Of a DNA stretch of 64,000 nt, positions 1-12,587 are shown in pieces; position 1 is the stretch's first letter, and every line of letters starts with the position of its first letter. The stretch comes from Dioscorea cayenensis subsp. rotundata (lineage: Eukaryota > Streptophyta > Magnoliopsida > Dioscoreales > Dioscoreaceae). The notes beneath the pieces were generated by a model that did not search any database, had not been told where the DNA came from, and saw only the letters and a list, made by a program, of their open reading frames with translations. The stretch lies in the NCBI RefSeq assembly GCF_009730915.1, contig NC_052474.1, positions 8,839,501-8,903,500 on the forward strand, in the 5' to 3' direction. Both the position numbers and the translations under genes were made by a program.

Positions 1-533
1 TTTAGTTCTCTTGTCTTTTTTTTTCTCATGTTTTTTTATAATAAATTTATAATTTATCTATTTTATTAAAAAAAATAATTGATGTTTATTAAATTGATAT
101 AAATACTTAAGTTTATAGTTAACTTGTATATAAATAATGTTATACTAATATTTATGCCGGCACTAACATGTCGGCTTTATGAATATTTTTATTTTTCTTA
201 GTAATTTTAATTATGTCATTTTAATGATCTAGGTGTAGTATTTCTATTTATTTACATATTTATATATAATCTTATTTATTGTTTATTATTAAAAACTAAT
301 AAGAATTACGATTTTACATGTTTATTTTTTTTTCTTTTGTTAAGCACAATATATAAAGTAAATACATTGGATAAATCTAATAAAACAATAATCAATGATA
401 TAATATAAAAAAATGAAAAACAAAAAAATTATAAATATGTGTATGTATGGAAACCAATAAATCTATTTAATTCTTTTATTATTTTAAAACAATAAAAAAA
501 TAAAAATAAAAATAAAAATGTTATTGTTAATAA

Positions 534-535
<2 letters not shown>
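1..535. other. AT-rich intergenic DNA
   Basis: Very AT-rich sequence with short A and T runs. No coding frame, RNA gene or element terminus was recognised here. It ends in a TA dinucleotide run. Confidence 0.6.

Positions 536-567
<32 letters not shown>
536..567. repeat. (TA)n microsatellite
   Basis: Uninterrupted TA dinucleotide run. Similar TA runs occur near 1367-1385, 1769-1788, 8439-8460, 17659-17690, 19121-19142 and 19436-19467. Confidence 0.9.
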
Positions 568-569
<2 letters not shown>

Positions 570-1609
570 GTGTGTATTAAAGGATCAATCCTCTGTGAAA
601 CGTCCATAGATTATTAATCTATGCACATTGATTTGGATCGTTGGATTAATATCCAACGATTTCTTGATTATGAGTAAATAATAATTATTGTGGTACACAG
701 TTATAAGTGGGATAAATAGTATTCAGAATACTGTGTTTATAAATGTTAAAAAGTGGGATGCACAATAATTTAATTTTAACCGTTGAATTAATTATTCACA
801 CAGTAACTAAACAAATCACAATCATTGAACCCTATTCCTATTATCACCTATAGTTAAAAAATATAAAAACTAAAACAACCATGTTACTGCTTGTGAATGT
901 TTACGGACGACCATAGAAACCCTTTTTTCATATATGTTATTGTTAGTAAGCATATATATAGGCTGAGTATTCTATGGACGTCCTAATATATCAACTCTAA
1001 GCAAGTTGAATGTTAACCCTTAGATCAAAAGCTAACGGTGTGGATCGTTCAGATGCATAGTATTACCATACTTATAAATAGTAGCATAGTGAAAAATGTA
1101 ATACATAGTATTTTGATATGAACCGTAGATCTTAATCGCAATAGTGATTGAATCAATCTCAGTCGTCCAATTTGATTTTTACTAGACCTACAGTGGGGAG
1201 AGGAAAAACCTAAATTAAGACCAAGGGACAAATAAACAACTCAATCGGACAAGATACAATGCTCAGATACTGTTACTGTTCATGCACATGTTTGTTCTAT
1301 CTCTCTTTACCTTTTCAAAGTCTGGGGACATTCATGTGAACGTCCCCAGATGATCTTTCTTCATATATATATATATATATATATTGAGAAACATCAACTG
1401 CGGACGTTTACAGAAGGTCAGCAGTTGAGCACGATACTAATTGAAAATGCTACAGTGTGTACTAATGAGGGTTTAGTAGGGTTCATTAGGGTTTGTTTAG
1501 TTTTATATTTAGGTTTTTGGTTTTTCTGTAGATCTAGTAGAAATAGGGTTTAACGGTTGAGATTTGTTCAGTTACTAACTGAATTTGATTGAACGAGTTG
1601 AGATCAAAA
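568..1609. repeat. MITE-like fragments upstream of the copia element
   Basis: This non-coding stretch repeats short blocks built on CGTCCATAG or TATGGACG, at about 600, 970, 1330 and 1400. It also has blocks of the form GATCGTTGGATTAATATCCAACGAT at about 637-661. A 25 bp block starting TGTTATTGTTA and ending in TATATA is present at about 519-543 and again near 935-960, so 540-935 is flanked by a direct repeat. A divergent inverted counterpart of the 580-665 block lies just after the copia 3' LTR (14085-14150). These traits suggest non-autonomous DNA transposon debris into which the copia element inserted. The family was not identified. Confidence 0.4.
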
Positions 1610-1824
1610 TGTTAGAAATAGTCAAAGAGCTGTCTGTGAACGTTTCACCATCCTGCTATATTGTAGGAGTTAGTTACTGTATTCCTCTCTCATGTAGCTT
1701 TTATGTAGCTTTTCAGTTATATTCTTTCCTTCTTCCTCTATTGTTGATTCAGTTGTAATCTCTACTATATATATATATATATATATAATCAAACCCCACT
1801 AAGTAGTGTGTGGCATTATTTTCA
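1610..1824 (+). mobile_element. 5' LTR of decayed Ty1/copia element
   Basis: The block starts with TG (TGTTAG) and ends with CA (ATTTTCA). It matches 13870-14064 almost throughout, including the shared words CCTGCTATATTGTAGGAG and TGTGGCATTATTTTCA. The pair flanks copia gag-pol remains in the correct order. The LTRs differ by many substitutions and by an internal TATGTAGCTTT duplication near 1700, so the insertion is old. The target duplication is not clear. Confidence 0.8.
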
Positions 1825-1834
1825 TTTTATTATA

Positions 1835-1847
1835 TGGTACTATAGCC
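1835..1847 (+). other. Primer binding site of copia element
   Basis: TGGTACTATAGCC matches 10 of 13 positions of the initiator-Met-tRNA complementary sequence usual in plant copia elements (TGGTATCAGAGCC). It lies ten bases after the LTR end, a little further than usual, so the exact LTR end is uncertain. Confidence 0.6.
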
Positions 1848-1859
1848 AATCCAAATACA

Positions 1860-4566
1860 ATGTCCTCTAGTTCATCAGCCACTGGCTCTCCCTTCTCTTC
1901 TGGCCTTCTTCTTCCTACTCCCTCCTTCAACCACTTCATCAATGTCAAACTCAACCGAGACAAATATCTCTTGTGGAAAACTCAGATTGTTCCCTACCTC
2001 AAAAGCCAACAACTACTCGGCTATGTCAATGGATTTGTTGCGGTCTCGCAGTGCAAGATCATTGAAGAAACCACTAGTGAAGCACATCAGTCTCCCAATC
2101 CTGAGTACAAGATCTAGTATCAAAAGGATCAATTAGTGCTTAGTGCGTTACTTTCTTCTCTATCAGAAGAAATCCTAGGATTTTGCATATATGGCTTCAG
2201 TAGTCTAATCTGTAGAAGGACATGTTTGTAATTGATTACTTTCATAAGGTGAAAAGTATGACAGACATTATGGCCTCTATTGGTCATCCACTTCAGGAGG
2301 AAGAAATTGTGTCTTACTTGCTTTCTGGCCTTGGCTCAGATTATGACTCACTAGTCATAGCTGTGTCAACCTGTTCAGAGCTAATTTCCCTTAATGACTT
2401 GTATGCTCATCTCATTAGTTTTAACTCTGCATTCCAGATCTCATCCTTAGCAAATAATGCAATCAGAGGAACCAATCCAGGAGGGCACGCATGATTAGGA
2501 TGAAGATGACATGGCCGTGGAAGAGGACCATTTGGACGAAACAACAATAATAGCAGTGCCAACAGGCCTACATGCCAAGTGTGTGGTAAACTAGGTCATG
2601 AAGCACTACAATGTTATCATCTCTTTGACCACTCCTATCAGCTTGAGGATTGTCGTGTTGCCGCTGCTGCCATAACATCTTATGCAGTTGATCCAAATCG
2701 GTATGCTGACACTGGAGCAATTGATCACCTCACTAGTGACCTTGATAGGCTTACAGTCAGCGAACGCTACAACGGCTCAGATTAAGTGCAAGTCGCAAAT
2801 GGAGCAGGTTTGTCAATCTCTCACATTGGTCATTCTTCTATTACTGGTTCATCTCACCTATTACATCTTAATAATATTCTTCATGTTCCAAATATCAACA
2901 AACATCTCCTACCTATTCATAAATTCACTTCTGACAACGATGTTATCTTTGAATTTTATCCTAGGTTTTTTGTGTTAAGGATCTAGCCACATGGAAACTT
3001 CTGCTCAAAGGAAACTGTAAAGGGGTTTGTACCGACTATCATCTGTTTAGAGTTCTTGTCCATCGTTGAACTTGCGACCTCACTTGTTGACCACCACAAA
3101 GCTTAGTCATGAACAATGGCATAGATGGCTTGGCTACCCAACTTCTCCAATCATTTCCAAAATTCTATTATCCAATAACTTTTCTTGTTCAAATAAAGAT
3201 TCCCCTGTTTGTGATGCTTGTCAACAAGCTAAAATTCATCAATTATCTTACAACTCTTCAACTCATGTGTCCATTGCTCCTCTTGAATTTGTTCATAGAG
3301 ATGTTTGGGGTCCCGCACTCCCATCTGTAAGTGGTTACAAGTATTATGTTAGCTTCCTTAATGACTATAGTCGATTCACTTGAATTTACTTATTAAAATG
3401 CAAGTCTGATGTAGAGAATGAGTTTTTTCAATTTCAAACCCATGTTGAATGACTTCTTGGCTCCAAAACTCACGCCATACAATATGATTGGGAAGGTGAG
3501 TACCAGAGGTTGCACAAATATTTTAGAGATGTTGGCATCTCTCACAGGGTCTCCTGTCCTCACACTCATCAACAGAATGGTATGGTCGAAAGAAAACATC
3601 ATCATGTTGTTGAAACTGGTCTTTCTCTTCTTGCTCAAGCCTCAATGCCAGTGCATTTCTGGGATGAGGCATTCCTTACTACTTGCTATCTCATCAATCG
3701 TCTACTAAGCCGAGTCATTGACAACTCAATCCCCCTTACACGTCTTCTAGACATTCCACCGAACTACTCAATGCTTAGAGTCTTTGGGTGTGCTTGTTAG
3801 CCCAATCTCAAACCTTATAATTTAAGGAAACTTGAGTTTCGATCACAACAATGTGTGTTCTTAGGATATAGCAGCATTCACAAAGGGTACAAGTGCTTGC
3901 ATAGATCCACAGGACGTGTCTACATCTCTATTAATGTGGTCTTTGATGAATCAATCTTTCCCTTTGCCAATAAGCCTAAAAATGCTTCCCATAACAGGAA
4001 AGATTCCCCTCCATCATTGTCTTGCCCATCTCTATTTGTTCAACCTTCAATTTCAACTTAATTCCCTTCACAAGAACCAGTAGTTGAAATTGATCAATTG
4101 AGAAATCATGACCTCGTTCTATCTGCCATTAATACTCTAGATTTTGAATCAAATTCTATAGGAAATCAAGAAAGTAACCCAAGATTTGAACAAATTGAAC
4201 AAGACCCGGTGGGGAGGGGGGCATCACATGAGAACCAGACTACAAAATAATGTGGTCAAACCAAAGCAATTTATAGATGGCACTATTCATTATCCTCTCA
4301 ACCGAAAGGCATTCACTGTATCCGCATCTCATCTTGCTACACCAACTTCACATGTTCAAGCTATGAAGCATCCCAAGTAGAAAGAGCCAATGGATGCCGA
4401 GTACAATGCCCTTCTAAAGAACAAAACCTGGCATCTGAATGTCATAGACTGTAAGTGGGTCTTTAAGCTCAAACAAAATTCAGATGACACTGTCAATAGA
4501 TATAAAGCTCGGCTTGTAGCAAAGGGTTTCAAACAGCAATATGGCATTGATTATGCTGATACCTTT
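1860..4566 (+). pseudogene. Ty1/copia gag-pol, 5' part (pseudogene)
   Basis: Decayed polyprotein in several frames. Gag starts at the ATG at 1860, with a plant copia Gag N-terminus (LNRDKYLLWKTQIVPYLK near 1940-2000) and a second Gag block at 2222-2494. A CCHC zinc knuckle is at about 2576 (CxVCGKLGHEALQC). The protease signature DTGAIDHLTSD is near 2708. The pre-integrase HWRWLG-like block and CDACQQAKIH lie at 3066-3250. Integrase core pieces with HQQNGMVERKHHHV lie at 3510-3640. The start of reverse transcriptase ([27 protein letters not shown]) is at 4390-4566. Stops and frame changes are frequent. The reading frame breaks off after ADTF, and the continuation (PIVKPTTIQ) resumes 8.0 kb further on at about 12588, so an insertion splits the gene. 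Confidence 0.9.
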
Positions 4567-7411
4567 TGTTATAACCAGTCTGACACTGTAGCTTTAACTG
4601 ATCAATTACTATAGCATTTTCAGCCCGTTACTGTAGAGTTTAGTTGGTATTGTAGTAATTAAGGTTACTGTAGCAACCCGAGAACTTGTTTAAAATACCA
4701 GATTTTCCTTTCCATTTTACCTTCATCCTTGAGCTGAGAACCCTAGCTTTTCCTCCATTCATCCTCTCCAGTCATTCGAACGATTAAAGTTAAATAAATC
4801 CTTTAATTTTCTTTAGGTTTTAATTATTTGTTTTCTTATTTTGTTGATCTGAACCCTAAGTTGCTCTTCATTTCCTCTCTTTTGTTTTCCTAGACCTATT
4901 GAAGTGAGAAGGAAGTGAGGAAGAAAGGTGAGTGGGCTAACCGGACCTTTATTTATCTCTTTAAGCTTTTATATGCTTCATTTGTTCGAATTGTTGTGGA
5001 TTTGGAATGATCATGGTCCAAGCTTGGGTTTTGTCTTGTTGGAATCCATATCATGTTTAATTGGAAGATTGAATTTAAATTGATGCTTTATTTGACATCA
5101 AAAGTTTTGTTATGTATATTTTTACCTCATTGTTAATTTATTGGTCATAAGTTCACTTTGTTTGTATAATACATTCTATACTTGTTGTCAACTTTATTTA
5201 TTTTTTATTTTTTTAAAAATTTAAAGCTTTTGGGAGTTAGATTGGTTGTTATCTATGTCAAGATGATTATAGGATCTCATGTATTAAATGGGGGTGATTT
5301 TCCCATTTTGGGTAGAACAAAAATACTTAAATAATGGCTCATGTGAATGGGTTGTATTCATGTATTATGCTAGAAGTGATGTGTGGAAAGTTAGTCATTG
5401 CATGTAAGATGTTTGATGAAATGCTCTTGAGTATTTAATGTGAACAATGATCAATTAAGTGTGAGAAATGATGATAAAAGAAGATGTTAGTGAAGTAGAG
5501 GTGTGGCTAGAGGAATTGTTATTATGTATGATGGCATAAATTAAAGAAGAAGGTGATGGAGATGTATAAGTTGGAGAGGATTAAGTCATTGAAAAGGTTA
5601 ATGATGATGAGGTAATACTAAGGGGTTTAAGCCTACATTATGGGTTTTTGCGCTTGTATACTTTGCTTATGTTGGCAAACTTAAGTTCTAGGGAAGTTGT
5701 GGGACTTATGTTTATTGGGATGCATATGTGAAGGAAATAGAGGAACTTATTGGTGACTTTGTGAATGGATTTATAATGGAGGAAGATGGAAATGTGTGCG
5801 CTTACATTAGAGGACTCATGATTTAGATTATTTGATGAGTTATTAAGAGAAATAAATGCAAAAGAATTCATGACTAAATTTAATAGTTTGAGTAAAGAAA
5901 GTTGGTCAAGTTACAATTAATTGAGTAATAGGAATTTCATAGAACTTTATGCATATGATTGGGTTACATACCGGATGAAAGCTTTTGAGATCATTTGGAG
6001 GAGTAAATAGTGAAATAAGGGATTAGTTGGGGTGTATGCAGGCAACCACACAGGCCGCATGAATCCCGCAAGCACTGTATGTAGCGTCATTATAGCACCG
6101 TCTCATTTTCTTCAATTTTTGTTCCGGAGTGAAATCTTGGTTTGGTATGAATTCTATAATGTTATGGTGATTTAATATTGAGGTTTATTATACAAATCTA
6201 TCAATTTAAACCTTGAAAATGTTAAATGTTGTTTTTTTAATATGAGACGATGTACTATCTATATGTGAATGTGAAATTATTTTGGTCTGAAAAAGTTTAT
6301 TTGATTTTTACATAAGAAGTTATAGATCTTGGTGAGACAATACTTATGATGAATTTATATAAATGATTTCGAATGATTTCAATTACAAGGGATGTGGGGA
6401 TTAGTGAGTCATGATGTGTATTTAAAGAGTTCCTTGATGAAGTTGATTTGGTAGTATAATAGAGATGGAGCATCTTGTTGGGACTAATAGAATTAGAAGA
6501 TGAGAATGGAAGTTTATTAGAAAACTATTAAGTTGAAGCTTGCTTATAATCCTTTCGTTAAATCTTTGCAAGTTTGTGAGAATAATTATGGGTTATTTCA
6601 TTATAATTGGAGTCTGATAGAGGGACTTTGATGTTTTAAGTTGAGTGGACTTATGTTGTTGAGGAAGGATGGAACTACTCCCATTTACCACTTTGTTTTA
6701 CTCAATGTATTTTATCATGTTCCTTCAAACTATTTTTAAATTTCCTTGTTGATTTCTATATGAAATGCTATAATATATAGCATGTTTTGTTTTGTTCAAG
6801 CCTTTGAATTATTATTCATATCCCGTGTAAGATGTTGATAGTTTCATGCTTTCAAAATTTATCATTTTAACTTCTATCATTGTTATGTAATTTGAAAATC
6901 ATTTATGGCTGATGAAATTGTTATTTTGATCTTAAATGAATTTGATGCAATGCTTGCTAGAATGCATTATTTGGATTTACAAAACATTGTTTACTCGAAT
7001 ATGTATCGGAATGTAGGAATGGATTTCATTTCTGAAATGCAAAAGTTTATAAATATGTTGTTATCGGGATTGAAAAGAATTATGAAACTTTGTACAAATA
7101 TCTTGCTTTTGGCAAACGCTCTTGTGATATGGATTTCTTTCCTGATGTGTGAATATTTGTTTTGGAAAAAGACTCTTGTATGCAATATACATGGATTGTA
7201 TTATTTGAGCACTTACAGGTTTTGAACATATCCACAAAAGTGGTGAATTACGGTCCTGATGTTCTCGACAGGGTGGTTTTGATGGTGACTACGGACTTTA
7301 GTCCGACATTGCAGTGGGGATGAGGGTCCACGGTCCGCCTTGATGGGAGGCAGCGTGGTCAACCATGAGTTTACCCCTGGTCAAGAGGTGCATAGAGCCA
7401 TTGACAGGGTT
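4567..7411 (+). mobile_element. Solo Ty3/gypsy (Del/Tekay-like) LTR, left part
   Basis: Begins TGTTATAACC exactly where the copia reverse transcriptase frame is interrupted. It has no coding potential. At 7220-7411 it has a GC-richer block with CCGACATTGCAGTGGGGATGAG, followed by GCATAGAGCCATTGACAGGG. From memory this block is typical of long Del/Tekay LTRs, where it lies upstream of the promoter part. The sequence then stops matching that pattern and resumes at about 11787. No internal gypsy coding region exists between the parts, so this is read as a solo LTR of about 3.6 kb. The lineage is inferred from remembered LTR layout, not from a search. Confidence 0.55.
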
Positions 7412-7597
7412 GTTTATGTAAAAAAATTGCACGTCTTGATTCAAATCGAATAAAAATTTTAAAAATTACATACAGTCAAATCATAATCAAATTGGGACAA
7501 CATGTGGTTAAAATAACTAAATTTTATTATATTTGGATATATTCAAGATAAAGTCCAGAAGACATTTTTGAGATAATTTAAAATTTTAGAATCTGAA

Positions 7598-7960
7598 GAT
7601 CAGCCGAGAGCACAGGTCTCGAGGCGATCTAAAACATTCAAATCACAAGATTAGCTGAGAACACAAATCTCGAGGTGATCTAAAATATTCAAATCATAAG
7701 ATCAGCCGAGAGCACAGATCTCGAGGCGATCTAAAATGTTTAAATCACAAGATCAGCCGAGAGCACAGATCTTGAGGCAATCTAAAATATTCAAATTACA
7801 AGATTAGCCGAGAGCACAGATCTTGAGGCGATCTAAAATATCCAAATCACCAGATAAACTGAGAGCGCAAATCTCAAAGCGATCTAAAATATTTAAATCG
7901 CAAGATCATCCGAGTAGCACAGATCTAGAGGCGATCTAAAACATTTAAATCGCAAAATTA
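7598..7960. repeat. ~51 bp tandem repeat array
   Basis: About seven degenerate copies of a unit of the form GATCAGCCGAGAGCACAGAT followed by CTCGAGGCGATCTAAAATAT and TCAAATCACAA. Copies start near 7598, 7648, 7699, 7750, 7799, 7850 and 7900. A more decayed tail with CTTGAGAACATATCTCAAGAC continues to about 8160. Such arrays are common in LTRs or untranslated regions of large gypsy elements. Confidence 0.8.
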
Positions 7961-8597
7961 CCCTTGAGAACATATCTCAAGACAAAATACAAATTACAAG
8001 ATTGCCCTTGAGAACATCTATCTCAAGACAATTTCAAATTTTAGGATAGCCCAAATACACATCCCGATGCGATTCTAAATTTTATGTGGCTTAAGAGCAT
8101 ATCTCAAGACTCTTGAGAAATGCAAATCCCGAGGCCCCAAACACATATCCCGAGGCAAATTGGATTTTTATTAATTAAATTTTTTAAAAAATAATAAATA
8201 AATTAAATTAAATTAAAAAATATATATTAAAAAAGTTTAAAAAATTAAATTAATTAATTAAAACTAATAAAATTGATTAAAATTTAATTCAATCTTATCC
8301 TATTCTTCTGATTTAGTCAGGAGGTTATGATTATACGGCGGGTCAGAATTTTTGTATTTTTTGAGATGATGACGGCGCGAGTTAAAAAATTTATAACTTC
8401 AAAATTTTAATTTTGAAATTATAAAAAAGTATATATATGTATATATATATATATATATATAACATATAAAAAATTATATATATATATATAAACATATATA
8501 AAATAAAAAATTTAAAATTTAAATTTAAATCTTCTCTTATATTTGGGATGAAGATAAGAAGGGGGAGGATTTCTTTTATAAAGGAGAGAAGATGTGA

Positions 8598-8903
8598 TTA
8601 AAAAAGAGAAAAGAGAAGAAAAAAGGGTTTAAAACGAGAAGAAAAAAAAAGGGTATCTCCTCTCCCATGCTTATTTATATATATATATATATATATAAAA
8701 GAGATCGCTCGTCGCCGTTGTTCACTGCCAGGGCATGTTTGGATGGCTAAAATAATGCCGCCAAGCATGCCATACAATGCTGCTCGCTGCTGTTGCTGCT
8801 TGATGGTTGCTGTCTCCACCCTTCTCAAGTTCTGCTTCACTCCCAGCTCCATCTCCATGGGCTCATAACCCCATGTGCAGACTATCCTCATTGAAGCCGC
8901 CAA
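8598..8903 (-). pseudogene. Possible captured gene fragment
   Basis: The open stretch 8903 to about 8700 on the minus strand differs from its surroundings: it is GC-richer and has balanced codons. It encodes a plausible peptide with METATIKQQQQRAALYGMLGG-like composition. The C-terminal part runs into an AT microsatellite and low-complexity sequence, so this is at most a fragment. The protein was not recognised. Sequence 8904-9440 beyond it is unique-looking but has no clear exon. It may be a host exon picked up by the surrounding element, or chance. Confidence 0.3.
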
Positions 8904-9567
8904 TGAAAATCAGAAGATGGTAGAAACACTGTTTATCTCGTGAATGCTATCGCAGTTTATCCCGTTTGAGGCTGTAATGAGTATGTAAATGTGTAGGATG
9001 GAAGCAATTAAAAAAAATATTAGTATTCCAAGAATTAGTGCAGCGTTGTCTTTCAGTAGAAATGGTTGTTTGCTCACTATTGTATCTAGTTACACATTTG
9101 AAAACAAAATACCCCATGAACCTGATGCCATCTTTTTGCTAGAGTCAAGCTTCTTTTTGATGAGATGGTAACAAAGAATGTAATCCCATTGAAAGTGGTT
9201 CTCCATGTTTTGTTAAAAATCTGTGTATTCACTGGGTAAGTTTAATGTTGCTTGGCTCTTGTTAGACAAAGCTAGAATTGTTGAACAAAATTATGGAACA
9301 GAATGGTTGCATGGGTGATAATGCTAAAAGAAGGATGGAAACCAATTTATGAATGAGTTGCTATTGTATAAACGGGAATGGTTGCCATATATGTGCCAAG
9401 ATTGGAGAATATAATCTGGCTTTGTGATTAAAATTCAGAAGCTGATGGATAGTGGTACTAAATGTAATGCATATATGCATTTTTTACATCTTATGCCTAA
9501 AAATGTTAATTCAAAATAGTTAAGGAACATGAAAACAAATTCACAGGCATGCATGTGTATGAGATAA

Positions 9568-9601
<34 letters not shown>

Positions 9602-9673
9602 GAGAATGAATGAGAAAAACATGCACATGTGTATAAAAAAAAAAAATAAAAATAAAAATAAAATAATAAAAAT

Positions 9674-10283
9674 AAATAAAAAGAAGTCATGAGAAGCATG
9701 CAAAACAAAAAAAAATAGTAATAAAAAATGAATGAAAATGATGAGAAGCACATGGGCCCTCATTATATCAAGAGATCGTCCCGCAAAGTGGAAGTATTTG
9801 TTGTAGCTCATCTCAAGCTTTTAATTAGGAGTTAAATCAATTCCCTAATATTTATGTTATGGTTGTTTCTTCTGTAATTATCCAGACATCAAGCTCTTGG
9901 CTAGTAAAAAAAATGAGAAGCATGCGTCAGGGCCCACTATGAAAAAGACCCACATGCAAGTGAATGAGAAGAAGGCATATTCATATAAATAAAAAGAAGT
10001 CATGAGAAGCATGCAAAACAAAAAAAAATAGTAATAAAAAAATGAATGAAAATGATGAGTAGCACATGGGCCAGAGATCGTCCTGCAATGTGAAAGTATT
10101 TGTTGTAGCTCATCTCAAGCTTTTAATTATGAGTTAAATCAATTCCCTAGTTGTTTTTTCTGTAATTATCCAGACATCAAGCTCTTGGCTAGTAAAAAAA
10201 ATGAGAAGCATGTGTCAGGCCCACTATGAAAAAGACTCACGTACATGCAAGTGAATGAGAAGCAGGCATATTCATATGCATAT
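9674..10283. repeat. ~300 bp tandem duplication
   Basis: Two head-to-tail copies (about 9674-9985 and 9986-10283) share many long blocks, including AAGAAGTCATGAGAAGCATG, TATTTGTTGTAGCTCATCTC and CAGACATCAAGCTCTTGGCT. The second copy lacks about 20 bases near CCTCATTATATC and another block near TTTATGTTATGG. It lies inside the nested non-coding insertion. Confidence 0.85.
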
Positions 10284-11786
10284 TTAAAAATAATAAAAAA
10301 ATAATAATAAAAAAAGAAAGCGCCTACTGGGAGGAGATATGCATGGGAAGATATTAAAAAAAAGATTATCATTATATGCACATGTGCATGGCAATATTTA
10401 TATATAATGGAAAAATGATGATGTAGCATGCATACATGTATGACAAAAAAATAATTAAATAAAATAAATAAATAAATAAAAGAAGCATGCATCGTGGCAT
10501 GAAGAAATAAAAAATAATATAAAAAAATTGAATGAGAGACATGCATGCATACTTGCATGAAATAAAAAGCATGAAGTAATAAGCATGCATATACTCACGT
10601 GGGGCCCACCATGAAGAAATATATATGGGAAGATTAAAAAAAATTATTATTATATGCATGAATGGAAAAAATGATGATAATAAAAAATGAGAAGCATAAT
10701 AAAAAAGTGAGGAGCATGTCATGCATACATATGGGAATGATATAAAAAAAATAATAAAAAAAAATAAAGAGAAAAATTCATTATATACATGCACACGTGC
10801 ATGAGATAAAAGTTGAGAAAGCATGAAAAAATAACGAAATAAAAAATAAGAAGTGTGCATGCTATATGCTCACATGCCCTCTAATAAATAAATAAATAAA
10901 TAGAGCCCACTATGATAAGTGTGGATTAAAATAAATAAAAAAAAATCTGAAAATGATATGCCAGCAAATGGATAGCAGAGGAACATGCACTGTATGCATG
11001 AAAAAAAAACTTAATTATCCTGAGGCAACCAATAAATAAATAAAATAGTAAATGCTAATCTCGAAGCAGCAACAAGGGTGCTTATCTAGAAATGATATGC
11101 AAGCAAATGAATAGTAGAGAAATATGCACCGCTAATCTCAAAGCAAAGATAAGGGTGCTCATCTCAATGTGGTAGCTAAATTTGTCTTAAAGCAGCAATG
11201 AGACATAAAGAAAAGAAGGCGACAACAAGACATGCAGTGTAGTAACAAGACACAGGCAGCGATGACTTGTTTCAAAACGGCAACAAATATTATAAAGTCA
11301 TGAAATACTTATTTGAAGACGGCAATATAGGCACGCAAAGCGGTGACAAGGCACAGGCAGCGGCAACGATATATGATATATATATATCTATATATATAAA
11401 AAGAAAGTCATATATTGGCATATATATGATGTATTGAATATATGTAATAAAATAATAAAATTTATAATTCGTAAATTTTCTTGTCCCTTTACTTGTACTT
11501 TTGCCCTTAATCGGAGATTCCTAAGATTCTAATATGGGGTAATTAATAGTAGAGGCTTGCCTCTATTAGGAATGGAAGAACTCACAAAAAAAAAATGATA
11601 TTTGTGATTCGATGTGCCGCCTGGTGTTTTCTTTATGATGCCAGACGCATATTTTCGATCCCACAAGGGTTTAGTTCTGTTGAGAAACTTGGGGTCACTA
11701 CACGGGCTCCACAACGGCCGACACCAAGAGACGCGTATCTTGGCAGCTCTGGATCTAGCCATAGCCATGGTTAGAGATGGAGGGTT

Positions 11787-12587
11787 TCTTGAGGCTATCC
11801 ATTGAATTGATGGTTTTTTGGCATATTTTTCATGAAACTCTGTTTCCAGGAACTTATTGGATTGATGATGTTTACTTGGCAAAAATTTTACTTTGATCAG
11901 CCTATTTTATAAGAATGCTATGATTTGTGCATATTACTCCTTTTGGGCATTCTCATTGGGAGATCATATTATGTTTCACTATTGGAATGGTATTTACAAA
12001 CACATTTTGAGACTGTGTTTTCCCAAGATTTTAGTGAGAACTAATTGCAAAGTTTGTTTGCAAAGTTTTACATTGAAATCTTATGTGTATATTCATACAT
12101 TTATATTTTATCCTACCTACTTTTATTTGACTGTGTTCATTCAATGGTATTGTGATTTACACTGCCATTTTGGAAAATATAAATAACCCTTTTTCTGTTT
12201 TTGTTGGTATTTGTGAAATTTTTTTGTTGCCCTCACTCCACTCACTGAGTAATCAAGTTACTCAACCTCTCTTCTTTCATCTTTTTTAGGTATAGGACCC
12301 TAAAATTGTTGAGCTTGAGACTAGTGGTGTATGGCCAGTTTTAGGATGGATCCACTAGGGCCGTTGTTTTGTGAATTTTATATTTATGAAAAGTATTTAT
12401 TCTTTTTGTATTGTTGTACAATATTAAATTGTAAATACTTATATTTTTTTCACTTGGTTATCTTATTTAAAGTTGATTTTCGAGTGTTTTAGAAATTGTT
12501 TGAGATCAGGTTACTAAGTAGCCTTGCAGGACTTTGGGTTTAGGAAGACTTGTGTTCCTTGTTTGAAAGTTCTGCAATGGTTGTTGC
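11787..12587 (+). mobile_element. Solo Ty3/gypsy (Del/Tekay-like) LTR, right part
   Basis: Continuation of the LTR interrupted at 7411. It shows the usual last third of Del/Tekay LTRs as remembered: TTTGATCAGCCTATTTTA, a GGAATGGTATTTACAAA block (11978-11998), CACTCACTGAGTAATC with ACTCAACCTC (12238-12268), then TTTTTTAGGTATAGGACCC (12283-12301), and a T-rich tail. It ends within about 15 bases of where the copia reverse transcriptase frame resumes (PIVKP at 12588). The exact right end and the target duplication could not be fixed. Confidence 0.55.

Larger units (their letters stand above)
7412..11780. mobile_element. Non-coding 4.4 kb insertion nested in the gypsy LTR
   Basis: This segment interrupts the LTR. 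AGGGTT occurs at both junctions (7406-7411 and 11781-11786), which could be the target duplication. No transposon protein is encoded. It holds ~51 bp tandem repeats (7598-7960), short GATCTCGAGG-like words, A-rich runs, a possible captured gene fragment (8598-8903, minus), a 300 bp tandem duplication (9674-10283) and many CATGCATG / GAGAAGCATGC words. It could be a LARD-like element or a solo LTR of a Tat-type gypsy element. No long direct terminal repeats were found by eye. Confidence 0.4.

Noticed and set aside
6905..7225. 106-codon open frame as a gene
   Set aside because: Lies inside the gypsy LTR, has no family motif and is opposed by an equally weak frame on the other strand.
9435..10860. 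Minus-strand open frames of 60-160 codons (9435-9811, 10166-10860)
   Set aside because: They arise from A-rich and ATA-rich low-complexity DNA translated as Phe/Tyr/Ile/Leu runs; composition is not protein-like and they lie in a non-coding insertion.
11614..11882. Frames at 11529-11882 (minus) and 11614-11805 (plus) as a host gene
   Set aside because: GC-richer but with overlapping frames on both strands and no recognised motif; more likely LTR sequence.
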